Assembly (NCBI GenBank): GCA_026770595.1
Contig: MU633814.1
Span: 1 to 22,765, forward strand
Direction: 5' to 3'
DNA: 22,765 bases
From: Ochromonadaceae sp. CCMP2298
Lineage: Eukaryota; Sar; Synurophyceae; Ochromonadales; Ochromonadaceae
Shown here piece by piece: positions 18,053 through 22,765 of this stretch. Within the stretch, counting starts at the first letter, position 1; every line of letters starts with the position of its first letter. Below the pieces are notes generated by a model that saw only the letters and a program-made list of their open reading frames with translations, did no database searches and was not told the DNA's origin. Position numbers and translations under genes: made by a program.

Positions 18053-19558
18053 TCATATGATGGAGGTGTCGCTACTGCCCAGTCGGGGTAGGTATATATA
18101 CCCATCCGTCCCGTACCCCTCCGTCGACATGATTGTCAGATCACCGCCAAAGTAGCGCGCGTAGTTGCGGGCGATGGGGAGGCCATAACCCAGACCGGCC
18201 AGCGGGGAGGAGGTATTAAAGTCCCTCATATCGCCCGACTCGCTGTCGAGCATTTCCTCGAGCACTCCGGGGTCTGCGGTTGTGTACAGGTAGGACCATA
18301 CGCGGTTGATGTTGGAGCGGCGGATGCCCCCGCCCTCGTCGGACACCTTTATCACCACGTCCTCGTTGTCCTCCCCGTCCGCGATGACGATCTTGATAGG
18401 CGGCATGTCGTCGATGCCGTGCAGCTCCACAGTCGCGCGCATACTGTTCTTCAGCAGCTCCACCAGCATGTAGTTCAGGTGCGCAGGCACGTAGGGGAAG
18501 TGCAGATCGGTGCGGCCAAGGATGATAACCTGGGGGGCGTCTCCGTGTGCGCGTTTGCACATGTACTCCGCATCTGCGATGGCCTCCGTGGCGATCGCGT
18601 AGGGAGAGGCTTTGAGGTCCACTAAACCGATCATGTCGGGGTTTTGGGGCTTGCACAGCTCCAGATACTGCTCCACCAACTAGAGGGTGAGAGGGAGGGA
18701 GAGAGAGAGGTGTTACTTCTAGTGCGACATCGAATGGCTGCTGCTGCGAATACGGCAGCTCGATATATGAGTACATACACAGCACACAGCACACAGCACA
18801 CAGCACACAGCATAGAGTACACCACACACCGGACACAGTACACAGCATACACATAGTATTACCATGCGGATGCCGATACGCGACAAGTAGAACTCGTCGA
18901 TGCGCTTCTGCAGCTCCACCGTGTCCGCGAACGAGTCGTTGTCAACCGCCAGCGACGAGCGCACCTCCCGCAGGCCCTTCGCGATAGAGATCAATGTGCT
19001 CGAGTGGAAATCGTACAATGACGACAGCAGAATTGTGTACTGCTCGCGCGCCTCGGGGTTACTGGGGACGGGGGCGGCGCGCAGCTGCCGGAAGGAGTTT
19101 GCATACGAATTGCACACTTTTTGCATATTAGCTGCGAAGGAGGGCGGTAAAGGCAAGAGAAGAATGGAAGGAATAAATGAGTTGGGTTCACAAGAAGAAG
19201 CGACGCATAGCTCTGACGTACCACTCCGGACGAAGTGTGGCGACGACAAAAGATGCTTCACTGTTTTCGCGATGCGGATGGGCAGCTCGCGGTGCAGAAA
19301 GCAGCTTATCTGGCAGAGCGCCTGCTCGGATATGAACATTTCGTTAACTTCCTCGCCACGGTAGCGCATGCCCACCTCTGAGAAGGATTTCATCGTAACG
19401 GGCGTCTGCCTCTTGTTCATGTAGTATAGAAGCTCCTTGTCCGGCAAGGTCATCTCGGCCATCGACTGTCTACTATTACTAATACTACTACTACGGTATC
19501 CACCCACCGCCCTGCCCAGCCCGTGGAGGCGCGGCGCCATGCGCCTCGCAAGATACAT
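18053..19558 (-). CDS. mitochondrial pyruvate dehydrogenase kinase (PDK/BCKDK family)
   Basis: Minus-strand exons 19558-19222, 19131-18863 and 18679-18053 give 410 residues; introns are 90 and 183 bp. PDK phosphorylates E1-alpha and switches off the pyruvate dehydrogenase complex in the mitochondrial matrix. The Arg/Ser-rich start MYLARRMAPRLHGLGRAVGG fits a presequence. The helical domain carries FLHRELPIRIAKTV. The GHKL ATP site shows an N-box (ELLKNSMRAT, Glu276 and Asn280), DEGGG at 316-320, and AGLGYGLPIARNYARYFGGD at 363-382. The YGLPI..YARYF..D wording and STEGYGTD resemble PDK more than BCKDK (which has FGLPTSRAY). The chain stops about eight residues after the last strand, so the C-terminal tail with the DW motif of animal PDKs is absent. 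It starts divergently from the gene at 20026. Confidence 0.93.
18761..18850 (+). repeat. ACACAGC repeat in PDK intron 2
   Basis: Four tight CACACAG(C) units followed by looser CACAC/CAGCATAC units occupy the part of the 183 bp intron next to its donor (GTAATACTATG on the minus strand). It reads as a Cys/Val-rich frame on the minus strand, but flanking PDK homology skips it. Confidence 0.75.
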
Positions 19559-20025
19559 GTTGAGGGGTTATCTCTCCAGTGTGCTCGCAGACTGTGCTGA
19601 CTCTTCTTGAGACCCGCAGGCTCAACAACTCGCTCTTGAGTGGCTCTAGCTTTGACCGCGACGATCGTCGATATCGGGAGTCAAGATTGTCTTGTGCCTT
19701 CGAGTTGCAGTTGCGTCTCACCCAACACTTCGGCTTCTTCCTCTCCTCTGTGCCTCCTAATTCCACATTCCCATTCCTTTCCGTTTCTGACTTTTTTCTT
19801 TCTTCTGGGTCAAAAAATGGATTTTTTGGCCGTTCCCGGGTTCCTTTCCTAAAAGATTGGCATAAACGTAACAACATCTCGATAGCATCCAATCCGTCCC
19901 TGTGGCGTCCTCAATTACCACAACCAAGCAGAATTCCAGCTCCTGAAGAGAGCGAAGACCAGCCCTGGGACTCGGCACATCCCCTCAATCGCCTGCGCCA
20001 CGTCGGCCCCCAGCAGTCGTTAGAA
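19559..20025. promoter_or_regulatory. divergent promoter region, PDK (-) and UBL/beta-repeat protein (+)
   Basis: 467 bp lie between the PDK start and my preferred start of the plus-strand gene. The plus-strand frame is open from 19579, so part may encode an N-terminal extension. However, a start 20 bp from the PDK ATG would leave no room for two promoters. A C/T-rich stretch (19730-19810) and T-runs are the main content. Confidence 0.45.
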
Positions 20026-21675
20026 ATGCGCCGCTCCAAGTCTGGGAATGCGAACACGAGTTTAAAGTCCCCGGCGTCAATGCAGGACTTGTTCGACTTG
20101 GAAGCAATGCCTATGCAGGACGCTTGGTGGCATTTTTACGCGAAACTGCTGAGCTCTCTCTTCCTGGCCACCTTCCTGGGATACAGCCTCATCGGCTTCC
20201 TGCGCCTGCGCTGCAGGACGACCCAAATGGTGTGGCAGCTGACGCTCTTCGTTTTCTCAACGCCGCTGATCATTTTCGTCTGTCTGAGCGTCCTTGCCGA
20301 GTGGGGGTTGTGCGACAGACTGTGCGCCGATGCGATCAGTTTCGGCAGCGTGGCTGGGATGCTGCTGAAGCTTGTGTCCAAACCTGGCGGGGGTAAGACG
20401 ATCAAGCTCATTGTGCAGCAGGTTGGGGTCGAGCACAGGGACGTCTGGCTGGACAATATGGACGGGACTACCGGCGACGTGCGGAGGAAAATCTCCGAGC
20501 AGTTGGGGATCGCGCCTGTGGAGAGGGTACAGATAGAGTCGGGGAGGGGCAAAATCCTGGAGGATATGAGCGGGTCATTTTTCTCACAGCTGAGCGAGAC
20601 GCACAAGTCTGTGGATTTCTTCGGCTTCGTCACAGCCACCTGCTACGTGGACATACAGGAGGAGATTGTGCAGGAGGAGGAAGAAGTTATTGACTGGAAG
20701 CAGAAGGACAGGAAAGGGAAAATGAATCCCTTCAAGGCCCTCGTGGGCAGCAGGGCAAAGTATGGAGATCCGTTCACCTTCATCAGCCGTAGCGCCGCTT
20801 CGGAAAACGCGAAAACCTTCCACGTCGCTCCTGTCGACAGGTTCGCCGGCGCTGCTACCGGGAATGCGCCGCTGTTCGTGCAGATCAAGTTTCTCGCGTG
20901 GAGTGCACAGCACATCCACGACTCTCACTCCTCCCTGGGCTTGGAAGACGAGCCTGATGAGGGGGGCGACGGGGCGAGTGAAATATCCTCTGGGGGGCAC
21001 TCCGTCTCGACGCGTGGGTTCTTTGGGCTGCTGCGGAGGAAGACCCCGGACCACGGGCAGATGCGGGGTAAGCCTATCCACCACGGGGACTCTGTGGTGC
21101 TCGAGTGCGAGGGCAAGTTCCTGTCCGTTACGCGGGGCTGGTGGCTAGCTTGGGCGTCCACGGAGCCCCGCTACAGTGGAGCTTTCGAGATAGAGATAGT
21201 TGAGCGTGCGCCGCAGAACATCAAGCTGCTCAAGGAGCACGTGCTAAACCTCAGCAAACTGGGGCAGCTCGGCAGCCTCAACATCCCCGGCCTCAATATC
21301 CCTGGCCTCAAGGGCGTTGACAGCAAGCAGCTGAAGGCCGCGGAGGAGAAGGTTGTCGCGCAGGACCCATCCATGAGGCCAGGGGACAAATTCAGACTAA
21401 AATCTGTTAAATACCCTGGGTTTGAATTGGGCATTACGAATGTCCAGCTGCATGATGACTACTTTCATCTAGGCCTACGCAAGGTAGATCCCCGTCACCC
21501 CTTAACGACCCCACTGACCAACCCAGCGCAACATCTGCCATAACGGTGTTAACCCTTCCTACCTCTTCCACCACTACTCCAGACGGGAACCAGCGACGCA
21601 GCAGACAACTCCTGGTGCATGAGCTCGCTCTTCTCCGTCAAGCCTAATTCCCTAGGGATGAATGTGCTCAACTAA
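20026..21675 (+). CDS. unrecognised two-TM protein with ubiquitin-like segment and GD-type beta repeats
   Basis: Exons 20026-21483 and 21583-21675 give 516 residues across a 99 bp intron (donor GTAGAT, acceptor CTCCAG). The second exon ends NVLN-stop and reads smoothly on from HLGLRK. Two hydrophobic segments (about 39-60 and 68-92) follow a short Ser/Arg N-terminus. Residues about 124-195 look ubiquitin-like: KTIKLIVQQ strand, then DVRRKISEQLGI helix and GRGKILEDM. An acidic linker with EEIVQEEEEVIDW follows. Three later segments each begin Gly-Asp plus a beta strand: GDPFTFIS (247), GDSVVLEC (354) and GDKFRLKS (453), reminiscent of MIR/beta-trefoil repeats. The frame extends upstream to 19579 (up to 149 more residues), and the true start is uncertain. 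Probably membrane-anchored with a cytosolic region; I assign no function. Confidence 0.7.
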
Positions 21676-21776
21676 GCCAAGAAATTTGTATCTTAATTGG
21701 TGGGCTTCGCGGGGGAAGAGCTACTGATGATGTATATATACAGTACCTACACAGGCGGTAATATTTCATAACGCCT

Positions 21777-21783
21777 TTTATTT
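21777..21783 (-). terminator. AATAAA overlapping the Esf2/ABT1 stop codon
   Basis: The minus strand reads GATAAATAAAAG, so the last Lys codon and TAA stop sit inside AATAAA. If used, it would give a very short 3' UTR, compatible with the 102 bp gap to the convergent neighbour. Confidence 0.35.
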
Positions 21784-22718
21784 ATCTGCCTTTGCAAACA
21801 CTCGGTTTAAAAGTTGCGCTTTGGCTCTGTTCACGCTTTCTCCGTAGTCATTGCCGATCATCTTCTGCTGCCTGAAGCCCCTGCCACCAGCCTTATCCAA
21901 AGCTCTGGGGGCTTTCCCAACATCAACTCCTCCGGTTTCCTCCTGCCTCTTGCGCTTGCGCTCCTGGATGTGCTTCTGCACCGCAGCCTTCTCGATCTGG
22001 TCCACGATCTCAGCGTTAGCGCGCTTCGCCTGCATCATCGCCACCTTGAGCTTGTTCTCCTTCACGCGCTTTTCGTAGGCTACCTTTTCAGTCAGGTAAT
22101 CCCACTTGAACTTCCTCAGGTACTTCAGGTTCCAAATGTCGTCGTGGTAAAAGTCGCCCTTCTTGCTGCCGATTGCGGTATTGTTCAGAGACTCTGCGAC
22201 TCTCTTGGCAATCTTCTTGCTGGAAAACTCGATCCACCCTATTCGCGGAGGTAGAATTAGAGGCATTGTTAGAAACTTCAGTTAACGCTTTCGCTCTCGC
22301 GAGCCACGGTCAGCGACAGAGAGCCTCACCTTCGCAAAACTGCTTTGATCCGTTGCCACCATTCTCCTTCCGCTTCTGGCGCTGCATGCTGGCTGTAGGG
22401 TAATGGAGATAATAAGCAATAATGAGATAAGTGAGCATAGCAGGCCAGCGCTGCGAGGCCTCACCTTCTTCTGCGAGGTACAGACGTGTGACCTCGCCGT
22501 ACTGCTCGAATATGTTTCGGGCCTTGTTCGGCTTCATGAAGGGAGGGACTCTGCTCATGTAGATAACCCCTCTCTTCTCAAGCTTTTCTTTGTACTCCTG
22601 CGCCTCCTTCAGGAGCTTTCCTCTTACGGCAGTTTTCTTCTCTCCTTTTCCTGACTGCACAGATGACTCAGCATCGGAGACGTGCCCCTCCTCGTTCTCC
22701 TCCTCCTCCACCTCCTCC

Positions 22719-22765
<47 letters not shown>
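21778..22765 (-). CDS. Esf2/ABT1 ribosome-biogenesis RNA-binding protein, partial at 5' end
   Basis: Minus-strand exons >22765-22465, 22392-22330 and 22238-21778 give 274 residues to the stop; introns are 72 and 91 bp. The start lies beyond the window. Yeast Esf2 works in the small-subunit processome, where it stimulates the helicase Dbp8 during 18S pre-rRNA processing; ABT1 is the animal form. Visible parts: a poly-Asp/Glu N-terminus, an RRM-like domain starting VIYMSRVPPFMKP..ARNIFEQYGEV and ending GWIEFSSKKIAKRVAESLNN, then the family block DIWNLKYLRKFKWDYLTEKVAYEKRV. This aligns with ABT1 '[28 protein letters not shown]'. A basic coiled tail ends LLNRVFAK, like ABT1 LLARIFG. The RRM loop encoded by the small second exon (QRQKRKENGGNG) is shorter than in human. 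The overlapping AATAAA at the stop codon may be its poly(A) signal. Confidence 0.93.
22721..22765 (-). repeat. (GAT)n trinucleotide repeat encoding poly-Asp
   Basis: At least 15 perfect GAT codons (ATC on the plus strand) run to the window edge, in frame with the Esf2/ABT1 N-terminus and followed by Glu codons. Acidic N-termini are common in nucleolar processing factors. The array may vary in length. Confidence 0.85.

Noticed and set aside
18761-18850. Cys/Val-rich coding repeat in PDK
   Set aside because: It is the translated ACACAGC microsatellite of an intron with clear GT-AG ends. PDK homology resumes directly on either side.
19579-20025. N-terminal extension of the two-TM gene to a start 20 bp from the PDK ATG
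   Set aside because: It leaves no room for divergent 5' UTRs and promoters, and the first 100 residues look like translated C/T-rich non-coding DNA. Only the last roughly 40 residues before 20026 could be real.
20584-21084. 166-codon minus-strand frame opposite the two-TM gene
   Set aside because: It is an antisense shadow with no family resemblance. The plus strand has a coherent protein with a supported splice.

Overview
This is nuclear DNA of a small-genome eukaryote, probably a ciliated or formerly ciliated unicellular protist. I infer this from 20 GT-AG introns of 70 to 202 bp, short intergenic spaces, the standard code, and conserved eukaryotic families: TM9SF, clathrin adaptor beta, SFT2, ABHD12, Sen54, pyruvate dehydrogenase kinase, Esf2/ABT1 and a BBS6/MKKS-type chaperonin. 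I cannot name the lineage from sequence alone. No prokaryotic gene, virus, transposon or CRISPR array was seen.

Layout. 1-1522 (+): 3' part of a TM9SF1/3-like nonaspanin. 1889-4888 (-): complete adaptor beta subunit in four exons, convergent with TM9SF. 5161-5233 (+): one tRNA. 5507-7864 (+): MKKS/BBS6-like chaperonin in five exons. 8142-8804 (-): SFT2-family Golgi protein. 9185-10754 (+): ABHD12-type serine hydrolase. 10956-14408 (+): an 1150-residue protein with a Tudor/chromo-barrel-like N-terminus and what I read as an SMC5-type hinge, but no ATPase head. 14409-15568: repetitive space with a weak acidic ORF and a G-rich minisatellite. 15569-17023 (-): tRNA-splicing endonuclease subunit Sen54 in five exons. 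17024-18052: non-coding, with an imperfect inverted repeat. 18053-19558 (-): pyruvate dehydrogenase kinase in three exons, divergent from 20026-21675 (+), an unrecognised two-TM protein with a ubiquitin-like segment and three Gly-Asp-started beta repeats. 21778-22765 (-): Esf2/ABT1, running off the window.

Neighbours are joined by convergent 3' ends or divergent promoters, not operons. Three or four of the first genes (TM9SF, AP beta, SFT2, ABHD12) act in the endomembrane system. I treat this as coincidence unless synteny shows otherwise. Sen54, Esf2/ABT1 and PDK are housekeeping. The most unusual locus is the Tudor-like/hinge protein at 10956-14408. It resembles in concept the ATPase-less or non-canonical hinge proteins of chromatin silencing (SMCHD1, DMS3, GMI1), and it carries two acidic-flanked V-V-P-V motifs that could bind SUMO.

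Exon boundaries come from reading-frame continuity, GT-AG sites and remembered family conservation. No alignment or search was run.
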